Origin: Bacteroidota bacterium
GTDB lineage: Bacteria > Bacteroidota > Bacteroidia > NS11-12g > UBA9320
DNA length: 64,000 bases
Assembly (NCBI GenBank): GCA_018700895.1
Contig: JABIUV010000031.1
Location: 98,324 to 162,323, forward strand
Direction of reading: 5' to 3'
Shown here in pieces: positions 28,670 to 36,704 of the stretch. A model generated the notes under the pieces. It ran no database searches, was not told the DNA's origin, and saw only the letters and a program-made list of their open reading frames with translations. The stretch's first letter is position 1. Each line of letters starts with the position of its first letter. A program made the position numbers and the translations under genes.

Positions 28670-29761
28670 TTAGTTACTCAACATCCCAACAAAGTCGTCA
28701 AAAAGATAACGACTATCGTGTGGTCCTGGACTAGCTTCTGGATGATATTGTACAGCAAATGCATTTTTGTCTTTTACGCGAATACCTTCTACAGTGTTGT
28801 CATTCAAGTTGATATGCGTAACCTCTGCTTTGCCAGTATTACTCTCTGGATCTATCGCAAAACCGTGATTTTGAGACGTGATTTCACTTTTACCGGTTTG
28901 TAAGTTTTGTACAGGATGGTTTTGACCGCGATGACCTTTTTTGAGTTTGAAGGTCTTCATTCCTACTGCCTGAGCCAAAATCTGACTCCCAAGGCAGATA
29001 CCAAACATTTTTTCATTGGCATCCAATATATCTTGCAATGTCTTTACTGCATAAGGCATTGCCGCGGGATCACCTGGGCCATTGCTTATCATAAATCCAT
29101 CTGGATTCCACGCTTTCATATCGGCATAGCTGGTATCGCCTGGAAATACTTTTACGTGGCAACCACGCTCAGTCAAACAACGAATGATATTCTCTTTGCT
29201 TCCTAAGTCGAGCAATGCCACTCGCTTATCTCCGCTCTCATTTGCCTCATAAGCTTCTTTGCTCCATACTTTGGAGCTAAGCTCAAGCCCTTCCATACTG
29301 GGCACCTCTTTTACCATTTTTTGCAATTCAGCCACATCTAGTATCTCAGAACTAATGATGGCGTTCATAGCTCCCGTATCGCGTATGTGCTTCACAATTT
29401 CACGCGTATCTACATCACTTATTCCTGTAAATCCGTGCTCTATGAAATAATCATTAAGGCTGCTATCAGCCATTGTTCTGCTGTGCATTGGCGAGTAATT
29501 TTTACATACCAACCCAGCAATCTTTATAGCGTCCGACTCTGCATCTGCAGCAGCGGCTCCATAGTTACCTATATGGTCCATCGTCATTACCAGTATTTGC
29601 CCAAAATAAGAAGGATCGGTAAACACTTCTTGATATCCCGTCATCCCGGTATTAAAGGCGATTTCACCAGAAGTAGTCCCAATCTTGCCGATGGCTTTAC
29701 CTTCGAAAACGGTACCGTCTTGCAGTACTAAATAAGCTTTTTGAGTATTAATTACAGACAC
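28670..29761 (-). CDS. carA: Carbamoyl-phosphate synthase small subunit
   Basis: The 363-residue glutaminase subunit supplies ammonia from glutamine to the large subunit for carbamoyl phosphate, used for pyrimidines and arginine. The class I amidotransferase triad is Cys256 in FGICLGSQ, His340 and Glu342 in QYHPEASPGP. The N-terminal domain has TGMTGYQEVFTDPSY. The start is GTG at 29761, preceded by a TACCTTTG box. carB is not adjacent; pyrR-pyrB at 42 kb is the other pyrimidine locus in the window. Confidence 0.98.
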   Translation of the reverse strand: MSVINTQKAYLVLQDGTVFEGKAIGKIGTTSGEIAFNTGMTGYQEVFTDPSYFGQILVMTMDHIGNYGAAAADAESDAIKIAGLVCKNYSPMHSRTMADSSLNDYFIEHGFTGISDVDTREIVKHIRDTGAMNAIISSEILDVAELQKMVKEVPSMEGLELSSKVWSKEAYEANESGDKRVALLDLGSKENIIRCLTERGCHVKVFPGDTSYADMKAWNPDGFMISNGPGDPAAMPYAVKTLQDILDANEKMFGICLGSQILAQAVGMKTFKLKKGHRGQNHPVQNLQTGKSEITSQNHGFAIDPESNTGKAEVTHINLNDNTVEGIRVKDKNAFAVQYHPEASPGPHDSRYLFDDFVGMLSN

Positions 29762-29778
29762 GTTATTTTAGATTTTGG

Positions 29779-29786
29779 CAAAGGTA
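29779..29786 (-). promoter_or_regulatory. -7 promoter box of carA
   Basis: The minus strand reads TACCTTTG, a perfect TAnnTTTG box 17 bp before the GTG start. A TTG lies 25 bp further upstream, a little far for the usual -33 spacing. Confidence 0.5.
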
Positions 29787-29860
29787 AGAGTTGACCCATT
29801 ATTATCACTAACAAGTTATTAAGGCAATTTCAACGATTCACCCTCAGAAAGCTCACCTTC

Positions 29861-31609
29861 TTAATCCAGACTCAACCATGCCTTACATTTTTTATTATCT
29901 GCATCGGCTATTGTAAGTTTATAATCCACCTTATGGCTTTGCGTATACGTCATTGTAGTGGTATATACTTTTCCATCTCTAGCATATATTATTTCTACCT
30001 CGCTATTTACATCGTGCTTACTATCCTGCTTCTCTAGCTGAGTAGTGACTCTCCATCCATCTACCGAGAGTATTTCATCATTCACGCTCAATCCAGCCTC
30101 TACCGCTGGGCTGCCGGTGTAGATATTCGCGATCACATTTTTACCCCCATCCATTTTACTTACTACTCCACTCCATGCCGTGACTTTACCTACATTTTGG
30201 TCCTTTATCTCAATACCGTACTTACTGAATACCTCATCATAGTTAAGAGGAGTTGTACTGAATATCACTTTATCAAAAAACGAAGTCATATCTCTACCCG
30301 CCATCTGGGAGCACACAGCTATAAACTCATCGTGAGTAAATCCTCTACCTTGTTTCTTATAAAAATCGGTATACAAAGCACGCATCACGTCGTCCAAACT
30401 CTTATTGCTTTCTGAGCGTATTTCTAAATCGAGCAATACTCCTGCTATCATCCCCTTGTTGTAGTAACTCACGGTTTGGTTTACACTCTCCTCGTTAGGA
30501 AGATACGCCTTTACCCAAGCCAAGATACTACTATGGGCCAAGCTCATTACATTTTTGCCCGGGGTATTCTCTAGTCGGTTTATCTGACTGGCGATAATAC
30601 TTAGGTACTTTTCAGTATCATACTCTCCTATGCGAAGCAATGTTTTATCGTCGTAGTAGCTCGTGATTCCCTCTGCTATCCAAAGCATATCGGTGTATAC
30701 TTCTTGGTTATAATCAAATGGGCCAAGCTGTATGGGACGTACGCGTTTCACATTCCACAAATGAAAATATTCGTGAGCAATGAGTCCCAAGAAATTCTTG
30801 TAACGCGAGGCATTGGTGTATGCCCATCTATTCATCATACTGGTTTGGCTATTGAGATGCTCTAATCCGCCGCCGCCGCTGCCTACGTTATAAATAAAAT
30901 GCGTGTATCGCTCACTTGGGTGGTCTCCCATCATGGCTATTTGCGAATCACTTATTTTCTTAAAATCTGTCTTAATCTTATCCAGATCATAGTTACCCTC
31001 ACCTATCATTACTACGGTGTGTGGCACCTTACCACTGGTATAACTGGTTTTTTCAAAATTACCTAAAGCAATAGGCGAATCCGCCAATAGGTCATAGTTT
31101 TCACAGGTATAAACATTTCCTACGCCCTTTGTTTGGGGCAATGCCACCTCTACATTATTCCACCCCTCGTATGGTTGTATGGTCAATGTGATTTCTTCTT
31201 TTTCATAACCCTGCAAGTAACCAAAGGTGGACACCCCGTGCAAGAATGCATATTTCTCGTCGGCATAGCTCTGGCGAACGCTTACGGCAAAGCAGTATAC
31301 ATCATAACTCAATTTTACTGCAGCCGCTCCTTTGGTCTCTATTCGCCACGTATTTTTGTCTACTCGTGTAATGGGCAACTCACCTGCTTTTACATTTTCA
31401 TACGCATTACTAAATTCACGTACCTTGTAGCTTCCAGGTGTCCATACGGGTACTTCAAAATCTACAAAGTCCTTGCCTGCTGCATCAAAATCTATCGCCA
31501 CAGAGACGTAATGTGATTTTACTTTGTCAAAACTTACGGTGTAATTTAATGCTTGAGATGTCAATGATGCGAGTACGATTAATGTGAATGTGAAAAGCTT
31601 TTTTAGCAT
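29861..31609 (-). CDS. M61 family metallopeptidase with PDZ domain (glycyl aminopeptidase-like)
   Basis: From ATG 31609 the product has 582 residues; this start places the signal peptide (MLKKLFTFTLIVLASLTSQA) at the N-terminus, whereas the upstream start at 31633 adds eight residues. An N-terminal beta domain is followed by the zinc motif in IAHEYFHLWNVKRVRP (HEYFH) with the downstream Glu in WIAEGITSYYDD. A PDZ domain lies in the last 120 residues (GSPAVEAGLSVNDEILSVDG). This is the layout of M61 glycyl aminopeptidases. Likely periplasmic. Confidence 0.93.
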   Translation of the reverse strand: MLKKLFTFTLIVLASLTSQALNYTVSFDKVKSHYVSVAIDFDAAGKDFVDFEVPVWTPGSYKVREFSNAYENVKAGELPITRVDKNTWRIETKGAAAVKLSYDVYCFAVSVRQSYADEKYAFLHGVSTFGYLQGYEKEEITLTIQPYEGWNNVEVALPQTKGVGNVYTCENYDLLADSPIALGNFEKTSYTSGKVPHTVVMIGEGNYDLDKIKTDFKKISDSQIAMMGDHPSERYTHFIYNVGSGGGGLEHLNSQTSMMNRWAYTNASRYKNFLGLIAHEYFHLWNVKRVRPIQLGPFDYNQEVYTDMLWIAEGITSYYDDKTLLRIGEYDTEKYLSIIASQINRLENTPGKNVMSLAHSSILAWVKAYLPNEESVNQTVSYYNKGMIAGVLLDLEIRSESNKSLDDVMRALYTDFYKKQGRGFTHDEFIAVCSQMAGRDMTSFFDKVIFSTTPLNYDEVFSKYGIEIKDQNVGKVTAWSGVVSKMDGGKNVIANIYTGSPAVEAGLSVNDEILSVDGWRVTTQLEKQDSKHDVNSEVEIIYARDGKVYTTTMTYTQSHKVDYKLTIADADNKKCKAWLSLD

Positions 31610-31698
31610 AGGGCAAATGTGGACTTTTTTCACGAATTGAAGAATTGCGTTTTATTTTTTTGCCAAGCAAATTATAGATTCCTCTAAAAATTGTTTTA

Positions 31699-32310
31699 AT
31701 GTTACCGACACATATGAAAGATTTACAATTTCCGATAAACCTTACCTTCAATATTGGCACATTGTCTAACGATTTTAGTGCAACAGATGCCAGTGGACGT
31801 ACAATTGCTTATGTCAAACAAAAGCTCTTTAAGCTCAAAGAAGACATAAGTGTATACAGCAACGACTCCAAAACAGAATTGCTATACAAAATAAAAGCAG
31901 ACCGCTGGATAGATTGGTCAGCCGCTTATAGCATTACTTATGCCGACGGTACGGAGCTAGGTAAAGTAGCCCGCAAGGGATGGAGATCACTTTGGAAAGC
32001 CAAATACCTACTCGTAGACCAACACCAAAAAGAACAATTTACCATAGAAGAAGAAAATGGCTGGGTAAAAGTATGGGACAGCCTACTTGGCGAGATTCCT
32101 ATTCTAGGTATGCTCACTGGTTATTTCTTCAATCCGTCATACGCCGTAACCAATCTTAACGGAAGAAAAATAGTACGCATCAAAAAGTTACCCTCTTTTT
32201 TTGGTAGAAAATTTGAAATCAGCAAGCTAGAAGATATAGATAACGACGACGATGAGCGTGTAATCTTGGGTCTAATGATGATGATATTACTTGAGCGACG
32301 CAGGGGTTAA
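31699..32310 (+). CDS. LURP-one/scramblase-like protein
   Basis: The 203-residue product resembles the LURP-one-related/phospholipid-scramblase (Tubby-like) fold: a 12-stranded barrel around a central hydrophobic helix. Visible features are repeated strand pairs (DASGRTIAYVKQKLFKLKED, LVDQHQKEQFTIEEENG, AVTNLNGRKIVRIKKLPSFF) and a hydrophobic C-terminal stretch ILGLMMMILLERRRG. Function in bacteria is not established. ATG at 31699 or 31714 are both possible starts. A degraded copy of its C-terminus occurs at 38367-38462, six kilobases away across the accessory island. Confidence 0.8.
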   Translation: MLPTHMKDLQFPINLTFNIGTLSNDFSATDASGRTIAYVKQKLFKLKEDISVYSNDSKTELLYKIKADRWIDWSAAYSITYADGTELGKVARKGWRSLWKAKYLLVDQHQKEQFTIEEENGWVKVWDSLLGEIPILGMLTGYFFNPSYAVTNLNGRKIVRIKKLPSFFGRKFEISKLEDIDNDDDERVILGLMMMILLERRRG

Positions 32311-32371
32311 ACCAATTTAGTTTTTGAGTATCGCATAAATAAAAAACGAAATTACAACTATCAGACCCCGA

Positions 32372-32731
32372 TTACCTCTTGCGTACTACGAGTACCTCAT
32401 CATCTGAAAACTCCATCCATGCTAGGTCGTAGATGTAGTGAAAGGTTTTACCTCTGCTATTTGTGGTGGTATGTGTGTGGTACTTGAACCTGAATTTCTT
32501 ATTCTCCAGTAGGTTTCTATAGATTTTTACTTGTGTCTTATTTTTACCCAGCAGCTCTAGGAGTATGCCGTGGTTGCGTTTCAGGTATTCATTTATTTGG
32601 ATAGCGGCTTGTTTGGAAGCGTGACGCAGATGTATGTGATAATAGTTTTTACACTTGATGGAGCAAAATTTTTTATCTGACCTCCCTTCTACTTCTTTTT
32701 TACATATTTTACATCTTATGAGCATTCGCAC
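32372..32731 (-). CDS. Small Zn-ribbon protein of unknown function
   Basis: The 119-residue protein begins with CKICKKEVEGRSDKKFCSIK plus a further Cys, a C-x2-C...C-x3-C zinc-ribbon-like knuckle (residues about 7-28). A basic helical region with HLRHASKQAAIQINEYLKRN and a beta-rich end (FRFKYHTHTTTNSRGKTFHY) follow. Similar short proteins occur sporadically in Bacteroidota, but no function is known; nucleic-acid binding is a reasonable guess. It is divergent from the recombinase gene, with about 100 bp between, and marks the left edge of the accessory island. Confidence 0.65.
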   Translation of the reverse strand: MRMLIRCKICKKEVEGRSDKKFCSIKCKNYYHIHLRHASKQAAIQINEYLKRNHGILLELLGKNKTQVKIYRNLLENKKFRFKYHTHTTTNSRGKTFHYIYDLAWMEFSDDEVLVVRKR

Positions 32732-32834
32732 CTACTAATAACAACAAATATACATTATCCGTTTGTAACGGTTAGTGATGAATAATTAGAATTTTTTACT
32801 TGCCTTTTTCATCCACCCTCTCCATCTTTACGCT

Positions 32835-33952
32835 ATGAATGCCATACCAAAATTGCAAACCGCTAAAAATCAGACGATTACAGTCTACAAGCCGCTACCC
32901 AAGAGTAAACGTATGAAGATACACATACCCTATACTATGAAAGAAGAGCGAGAAGCATTAAAGCAACTTAATACCTCTTTCTATCATCCTTCACAAAAAC
33001 TGTGGAGCATAGTGAATACAGAAGAGAATAAAAGCGAGCTTAAGAAGCTTTTTAAGGGTAAACTGAAGGTGCAAGAGATTGCTGATACGCCTACATTGCC
33101 CAAGGTACTGCTTTCAGAAAAGAGCCAAGCGGAGCTGGACAAAAATCACCAAAAGTTGGTATTAAAAGGCCTAAGTGCCAAAACTGTAGCTAGATATCAG
33201 AATAACTTAATTCATTTTTTTTCGTATCTTGAGAAAGCTGATTTCCCAAACCTTACCAAGGATCAGATAGAAGGCTATGTTTATATGCTTGTGAACAAAT
33301 ATAAAATTTCAGAGCAAAAACAAAACAGTGTCATAAATGCTATCAAAAGCTATTATGAGCATACACTAGGTAAACCTAGAGAGTACTACAATATCACCAG
33401 ACCTAAGAAGAGCCAAGATCTGCCCAACGTCCTGAGCAAGGCGGAGGTAAAGCCATACTCAACTCGCCTAAGAATATAAAACATAAAGCCATACTGTATA
33501 CTATATATAGTGCGGGACTGCGTATAGGTGAACTTACTAGACTACGAGTAGAAGATATACGGAGTGATGATGGATATATATTTGTAAAGGATAGCAAAGG
33601 GAAGAAAGATAGGCATACGGTGCTAAGCCCTGCTCTGCTCAACATACTACGCCAGTACTACAAGGTTCATAAACCAAGCTACTGGCTATTTGAAGGTCAG
33701 GACGGCGGCCAATACTCCACCAAAAGTATTCAATCTATTTTTAGAAGAGCAGTAAAAGAGACCAATTCAAACGCCTGGAGTACTCCACATACGCTAAGGC
33801 ACTCTTTTGCAACACACTTATTGCAGGCTGGAGTAAACCTAAGGTATATACAAAGTGCCTTGGGCCATAACAGTAGTAAAACAACAGAAATATACACTCG
33901 TGTGATGAACATAAATAATAAAACATTGAAGAGTCCATTGGATTTATTATAA
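32835..33952 (+). pseudogene. Tyrosine recombinase/integrase with single-base frameshift
   Basis: Two frames make one recombinase of about 371 residues. The first (32835 to about 33450) has an extra N-terminal domain (FYHPSQKLWSIVNTEENKSE) and a SAM-like core-binding domain (GLSAKTVARYQNNLIHFFSY). The second (about 33452 to 33952) has the catalytic domain with all key residues: Arg in GLRIGELTRLR, Lys in VKDSKGKKDR, His and Arg in HTLRHSFATHLL, His in LGHNSSKTTE, and Tyr in IYTRV. The switch is explained by loss of one A in GTAAAGCC at 33447-33454. If that base is a sequencing error the enzyme is complete. It is Xer-like, with no integron-integrase-specific insert that I can see. Confidence 0.88.
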
Positions 33953-34030
33953 AAATCGCTACTTTTGGTAAATGATATGAGAACAGACACCCCCCCCAAC
34001 AACCAATCTTTTTATTTTAGCATTACGATA

Positions 34031-34092
34031 CTCCACTAGGAGTTTCGCACATAGCAAAAATAGACGCATGTTTAGTGGGGACTTGCGTCTAT
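34031..34092. repeat. Interleaved inverted repeats (pseudoknot-like) between recombinase and Crp gene
   Basis: Two stems interlock. CTCCACTA (34031-34038) can pair with TAGTGGGG (34073-34080), and ATAGACGCA (34060-34068) pairs perfectly with TGCGTCTAT (34084-34092). The order A1-B1-A2-B2 means the folds either form a pseudoknot or exclude each other. It lies 78 bp after the recombinase stop and 31 bp before the Crp-family start, so it could be a recombination site, a leader switch or both. The TAGACGCA / TGCGTCTA element resembles intergenic repeats I associate with Bacteroidota cassette-like regions. Confidence 0.65.
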
Positions 34093-34123
34093 ACTAATGT
34101 TGTAAGTAATTGGAAAACACCAC

Positions 34124-34714
34124 TTGAAAAACCTAATCAATAAAATAAAAAATTCAATTTCGCTTTCCGCACAAGCTGAGGAATATATCTATTCTATTTC
34201 CAAAGAAAAAAAGGTGTCGAAAGGAGAAGTTTTAATCAGAGAAGGTCAAACTGTAAACAAGACTTTCTTTGTTACTCAAGGTAGTCTTCGTTCGTTTTGT
34301 GTTGACAAGGAAGGCAAGGAACATACGCTGCAATTTGCAATTAAAGATTGGTGGATTAGCGATTTTATGGCAATTTACAACAATGAGCCTGCTTCACTTA
34401 CAGTGGAATGTATCACTGATGCAACCCTAATTGAATTCAACGCTCAGAAGTTAGATGAGATATATCTTCAATTTCCAGAATTTGAACCGTTTCAAAGAAA
34501 AAACTTAGAACGGCATGTAGTTAGTTTGCATAAAAGAATCCTAAACCAATTGCAATTGACGGCTCTGGAGAGATACAATTTGTTCCTTGAACAATACCCT
34601 AATATTGAACAACACGTCCCCAATTATCACATAGCCTCTTATTTAGGTATAACTCAACAAAGTCTAAGTCGAGTGCGAGCAGAAATAGCAAAAAAAAAAG
34701 ATTTATTATCATAG
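34124..34714 (+). CDS. Crp/Fnr family transcriptional regulator
   Basis: The 196-residue product has a cyclic-nucleotide-binding-like barrel (about 15-115; KGEVLIREGQTVNKTFFVTQ, GSLRSFCVDKEGKEHTLQFA) and a C-terminal winged helix (about 145-190; YLGITQQSLSRVRAEIAKKK) typical of short Bacteroidota Crp proteins. The only usable start is TTG 34124, since a stop lies 19 bp upstream with no ATG between. No FeS cysteine cluster is present. It sits immediately upstream of hchA and a nitroreductase, whose promoter carries a Crp/Fnr-type palindrome, so it probably controls them. Confidence 0.9.
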   Translation: MKNLINKIKNSISLSAQAEEYIYSISKEKKVSKGEVLIREGQTVNKTFFVTQGSLRSFCVDKEGKEHTLQFAIKDWWISDFMAIYNNEPASLTVECITDATLIEFNAQKLDEIYLQFPEFEPFQRKNLERHVVSLHKRILNQLQLTALERYNLFLEQYPNIEQHVPNYHIASYLGITQQSLSRVRAEIAKKKDLLS

Positions 34715-34741
34715 GGTAATTTTTATCCAATAACACTCCCC

Positions 34742-34763
34742 TACTTTTGATGTGAAATCAAAA
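34742..34763 (+). promoter_or_regulatory. hchA promoter overlapped by a Crp/Fnr-type operator
   Basis: TACTTTTG (34742-34749) is a perfect TAnnTTTG -7 box. Overlapping it is the inverted repeat TTTTGAT-GTGAA-ATCAAAA (34745-34763), with 7-bp perfect arms, closely matching the FNR/Crp consensus TTGAT-N4-ATCAA apart from one extra spacer base. The site covers the -7 box and the predicted start point near 34756, a position typical of repression. ATG of hchA follows at 34775. Confidence 0.65.
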
Positions 34764-34774
34764 ACACAAAAGTT

Positions 34775-35629
34775 ATGCTTAAAAAAATATTGGGTTTTGC
34801 TCCAAAATTGGAATCAGACGGATCATACAGCCCATCCAAAATGGCTTTAAAGATGGGAGTATCTGACAAAACAGATTTTGAAAATATCACCTATCAAAAA
34901 TACCAAGGTAAAAAATCAAAAATTCTGGTCATTTTCACAGAAGAAAAGAATTTAAAAATGAAAAATGGTAAATTCTTCTCCACAGGAAATCACCCAGTAG
35001 AAGCTTTGTTACCTATGCTTCATTTGAAAAATGCAGGATTTGAATTTGAAATTGCCACTCCAACTGGAAAACCTGTAGTTTTTGAAATGTGGGCTTTCCC
35101 TGTTAAAGATGAACATGTAAAAGCTATCTACAATGAAAACAAAGTAAGCTTCGAAAAACCTATTAAGCTATCTGATTTCATTAAGTCTTCATTTGAACAT
35201 TCAGAATCATATGGAGCTGTTTTTGTTCCAGGTGGTCATGGAGCAATGATTGGAATACCAGAAGATAAAAATGTGGCGAAAATCCTAAGATGGGCAAATG
35301 AAAAAGATATATTTACGATTAGTCTTTGTCATGGGCCTGGAGCATTCTTATCAACCACTTTGAACAATCAAGAATTCTTATACAAGGGATATAATATGGC
35401 CGTATTCCCAGATTCAGTTGACAATAAAACACCAATGTTCGGTTATCTCCCAGGTAAAATGCCGTATGGACTAAGTGAAAAATTAAAGAGTCTCGATGTT
35501 AAATTGATGAATACGAAAATGGATAAAACCGTGTGTGTTGATAGGAAGTTAATTACTGGATCTAGTCCACTAGCATCAAATGAATTAGGGAAACTTGCAG
35601 CGAATACATTATTGAAAGAATTAAATTAA
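34775..35629 (+). CDS. hchA: HchA/Hsp31-like DJ-1/PfpI protein (glyoxalase III/deglycase class)
   Basis: The 284-residue protein matches Hsp31 (HchA), a DJ-1/PfpI-fold protein that detoxifies methylglyoxal and acts as a holding chaperone. Typical motifs are TGNHPVEALLPMLHLKNAGF (substrate-side Glu and His), GAVFVPGGHGAMIG, and the nucleophile elbow ISLCHGPGAFL carrying the catalytic Cys. KMPYGLSEKL and TGSSPLASNELGKLAA occur near the end, as in E. coli HchA. Length is normal. It is followed after 4 bp by a nitroreductase and preceded by the Crp-family gene, suggesting an electrophile or redox stress module. Confidence 0.93.
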   Translation: MLKKILGFAPKLESDGSYSPSKMALKMGVSDKTDFENITYQKYQGKKSKILVIFTEEKNLKMKNGKFFSTGNHPVEALLPMLHLKNAGFEFEIATPTGKPVVFEMWAFPVKDEHVKAIYNENKVSFEKPIKLSDFIKSSFEHSESYGAVFVPGGHGAMIGIPEDKNVAKILRWANEKDIFTISLCHGPGAFLSTTLNNQEFLYKGYNMAVFPDSVDNKTPMFGYLPGKMPYGLSEKLKSLDVKLMNTKMDKTVCVDRKLITGSSPLASNELGKLAANTLLKELN

Positions 35630-35633
35630 AAAA

Positions 35634-36266
35634 ATGGAATTACTAGATAAACTTGAATGGCGTTATGCTACAAAGGCCATGAATGGCCAAAAAATACCTC
35701 AAGAAAAAATTGATAATATCATAGAAGCGATATCACTTGCACCAACTTCTAGTGGCTTACAACCTTTTGAAGTATATGTAATTACTAATCAAGAGGTAAA
35801 AGATAAAATTAAGCCAATTGCATGGAACCAGTCTGTAGTCTCAGATTGCTCACACTTATTAGTCTTTGCGGCCTGGGACACATATACTGAAGAGAGAATT
35901 AATAAGATGTTTGACTTAGTAAATGAGGTCAGAGGGTTTAAAAATGAAGGTTGGGATAATTACAGACAAATGCTTTTAAAAGGTTACCCTCCAAGAGATC
36001 CAGAAGTGAATTTCAATCACGCAGCTAAACAAGCATACATTGCATTTTCACAAGCAATCGTGGCAGCTGCATTTGAAGAAGTTGACGCTACTCCAATGGA
36101 AGGTTTTGATGGGAATGCCTTAGATGAAATACTAAGTCTCAGAGAAAAAGGGTTAAGAAGCTGTGTTTTGCTTCCCTTAGGATATAGGGACATAGAAAAT
36201 GATTGGTTAGTTAACCTTAAAAAGGTTAGGAAAAGTAGAGAAAATTTAATTACTGAGGTAGAATAA
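35634..36266 (+). CDS. Nitroreductase family FMN oxidoreductase
   Basis: The 210-residue product is an FMN-dependent NAD(P)H oxidoreductase of the nitroreductase family. N-terminal LEWRYATKAMNGQKI and SLAPTSSGLQPFEVYVITNQ bind FMN phosphate and pack the dimer; AKQAYIAFSQAIVAAAFEEV and MEGFDGNALDEIL are the usual helix and YxP/GF region. It lies 4 bp after hchA and ends in a terminator at 36300-36335. It may reduce quinones, enals or nitro compounds; the natural substrate is unknown. Confidence 0.93.
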   Translation: MELLDKLEWRYATKAMNGQKIPQEKIDNIIEAISLAPTSSGLQPFEVYVITNQEVKDKIKPIAWNQSVVSDCSHLLVFAAWDTYTEERINKMFDLVNEVRGFKNEGWDNYRQMLLKGYPPRDPEVNFNHAAKQAYIAFSQAIVAAAFEEVDATPMEGFDGNALDEILSLREKGLRSCVLLPLGYRDIENDWLVNLKKVRKSRENLITEVE

Positions 36267-36299
36267 AAGCTACTTACAACAAGGTATAAAAGCAATAGC

Positions 36300-36335
36300 G
36301 GTTTGGGAGTAATCTCAAACCGTTTTTTGTTTTAA
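36300..36335 (+). terminator. Terminator of the hchA-nitroreductase operon
   Basis: CGGTTTG pairs with CAAACCG (7 bp, extended by a G-U pair) around a short loop and is followed by TTTTTTGTTTT. It lies 34 bp after the nitroreductase stop. Confidence 0.75.
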
Positions 36336-36343
36336 TTTAGTAT

Positions 36344-36396
36344 TTTGCAACCCGAAGGGCAGTGCTTATAAATTCGCTACTGCTCCTATACAAAAC
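36344..36396. repeat. attC-like folded site with extrahelical bases
   Basis: TTTTG (36344-36348) can pair with CAAAA (36392-36396). Inside, GGGCAGTGC (36358-36366) pairs with GC-T-ACTGC-T-CC (36377-36387), leaving T79 and T85 (36379 and 36385) unpaired on one strand only; the apical loop is 10 nt. Bulged bases on one arm are the hallmark of integron attC sites. An AACGTTA core-like sequence follows at 36396-36402. It sits at the 3' end of the minus-strand gene 36398-36643. No single standard attC consensus is matched, so the role is inferred from fold and position. Confidence 0.45.
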
Positions 36397-36397
36397 G

Positions 36398-36643
36398 TTA
36401 CCTGCAAGGCAAGTATTCAATAATCCATTTGCCTATTTTCAAGTATTTCGTATATGCGTATCTTTCGCTAAATCGAAATCCTTTATCTTGGTGTTTCCAC
36501 ATTAATCCTCTGCCAAATAATCTAAACCAACTCGTTTGTTTTGAATAAAGAGAAGCCCAGCAGGTAACACCAAATAAACACAATACAAGTTGTGTGCTAT
36601 CCTCAAACTTTGTTCTTTTAATGCAGTTTATTCTGTAATTCAT
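36398..36643 (-). CDS. Small conserved orphan protein (cassette-type)
   Basis: The 81-residue product has a Trp/Phe/Tyr-rich core, SWFRLFGRGLMWKHQDKGF then RFSERYAYTKYLKIGKWII. I recognise this FxLFGxGL...FSERxGYTKxxKIGKW pattern from short uncharacterised proteins scattered through Bacteroidota genomes, often in variable regions; no function is known. It is the only gene of the island on the minus strand, and its stop abuts the folded site at 36344-36396. Preceding (upstream) sequence has no clear promoter. Confidence 0.55.
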   Translation of the reverse strand: MNYRINCIKRTKFEDSTQLVLCLFGVTCWASLYSKQTSWFRLFGRGLMWKHQDKGFRFSERYAYTKYLKIGKWIIEYLPCR

Positions 36644-36704
36644 ATTTTTGTTCTTTTAATTTGAACTGTGTTTATTCATCACGTAGGTACACCAAATAAA
36701 AAGA

